In this document: piece after piece, positions 63,251 through 64,000 of the stretch
Position numbering within the stretch: position 1 is the stretch's first letter
How the letters are laid out: each line of letters starts with the position of its first letter
Assembly: GCA_027450145.1 (NCBI GenBank)
Contig: DAIDKH010000003.1
Span: 1-64,000, forward strand
From: Chthonomonadaceae bacterium
GTDB taxonomy: Bacteria; Armatimonadota; Chthonomonadetes; Chthonomonadales; Chthonomonadaceae
Reading direction: 5' to 3'
Length of the DNA: 64,000 nt
Translations under genes and position numbers: made by a program
The notes under the pieces: model-generated
The model's database searches: none
What the model was told of the DNA's origin: nothing
What the model saw: only the letters and a program-made list of their open reading frames with translations

Positions 63251-64000
63251 ATGAAGATTCACGAGTACCAGGCGAAGGAAGTCCTGGCGAGAAGCGGTGT
63301 GCCTGTTCCCAAAAATGCAGGTGTGGCGGATACGGCCGAACAGGCAGCACAAGCCGTAGAAAAGCTTGGTGGCCGGGGAGTTATTAAGGCACAGGTTCAC
63401 ACCGGCGGGCGCGGCAAAGCCGGCGGCATAAAAGTAGCCGAGAGTCCGGAAGCTGCGCTTGAAATTGCCAAGAGCATGCTGGGAATGATTCTGAAAACTC
63501 ATCAGGCGCCTCAGGGTATACGTGTTGACAAGGTCCTCATTGAAGAACCCATCACAATCACCTCCGAGATATATGCGGCGGTGTTGCCAGATCGCGTCTC
63601 TCGTAAGAATGTCATTATCCTGAGTGCCCGTGGTGGCATGGATATAGAGGCTGTTGCCGAGGAAGATCCCGATGCCATAGCCCGTCTTTCCGTGGACCCG
63701 CTGGAAGGCGTGTGCGACTACCAACTGCGTGATCTCTGTTTCCGTGCCAAGATTGAAACCGCCTTTGTAAACAAGGTGAGTGGATTCCTTCGCAGTCTCT
63801 ATAATGCGTTCGTCGCTTGCGATGCGTCGTTGCTCGAAATCAACCCGCTTGCTGTAACCGACACTGGTCGCGTACTGGCAGCGGATGCCAAAGTGGACAT
63901 TGATGAGAGCGCACTATTCCGGCATCCCGAACTGGCAGGATATGCGGAAGAGAGCGAGGATGATCCCATAGAGGCCGAGGCTCACAAGAAGGACATCGCC
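63251..64000 (+). CDS. sucC: succinyl-CoA ligase (ADP-forming) beta subunit, 5' part
   Basis: The first 250 codons of a family of about 390 residues; it runs off the window. Starts MKIHEYQAKEVLARSGVPVPKNA, followed by the ATP-grasp stretch GGRGVIKAQVHTGGRGKAGGIKVA and LLEINPLAVTDTGRVLAADAKVD. TAAGGAG lies just upstream. It makes ATP in the TCA cycle with SucD, whose gene probably follows outside the window. Confidence 0.96.
   Translation, partial: MKIHEYQAKEVLARSGVPVPKNAGVADTAEQAAQAVEKLGGRGVIKAQVHTGGRGKAGGIKVAESPEAALEIAKSMLGMILKTHQAPQGIRVDKVLIEEPITITSEIYAAVLPDRVSRKNVIILSARGGMDIEAVAEEDPDAIARLSVDPLEGVCDYQLRDLCFRAKIETAFVNKVSGFLRSLYNAFVACDASLLEINPLAVTDTGRVLAADAKVDIDESALFRHPELAGYAEESEDDPIEAEAHKKDIA

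Overview
The window looks like chromosomal DNA of a free-living bacterium, most likely of the Armatimonadota. The main clue is the prepilin type ([22 protein letters not shown] followed by an A/REKARQ-like stretch), which is typical of that phylum. Very large Asn/Gly/Thr-rich secreted proteins and frequent TTG and GTG starts fit. This assignment is inference; there is no 16S rRNA gene here. I see no insertion sequence, prophage, CRISPR array or rRNA.

Layout. 1-1023 (-): 5' part of mnmG. 1277-2434 (+): a membrane-anchored protein with eleven 15-residue beta-roll repeats, behind a CRP/FNR-type palindrome. 2569-9851 (-): an overlapping housekeeping cluster, in transcription order aroC-aroK-aroB-small membrane protein-PASTA kinase-rpe-small membrane protein-ribD. 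10342-13129 (+): der and radA. 13155-15033 (-): a PerR-type Fur regulator and an MbfA-like ferritin/VIT1 iron exporter. 15300-18399 (+): a sugar ABC importer without its ATPase. 18539-21745 (+): an MFS transporter, ruvX, a YqeG-type phosphatase and aroE.

21804-50239 (+): the centrepiece, about 28 kb with a good promoter at one end and a strong terminator at the other. It encodes the type IV pilus motor ATPases PilB and PilT, platform protein PilC, prepilin peptidase PilD, two tandem prepilins, PilV-, PilW- and PilX-like minor pilins, and two giant exported proteins (1642 and 2789 residues). The order minor pilins-PilV-PilW-PilX-giant protein mirrors fimU-pilV-pilW-pilX-pilY1 of proteobacteria. 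The giants carry beta-propeller-like segments, and the second has EF-hand-like loops, so I propose they are PilY1-like tip or priming proteins.

50456-57910 (+): a three-gene operon (polytopic membrane protein, alpha-2-macroglobulin with an intact thioester motif, VanW protein) joined by ATGA overlaps. 58061-58696 (-): a small exported protein. 59341-61054 (+): tRNA-Ser(GGA) and a PIG-L deacetylase. 61062-64000 (+): nadD, rsfS, a TPR membrane protein and the start of sucC.
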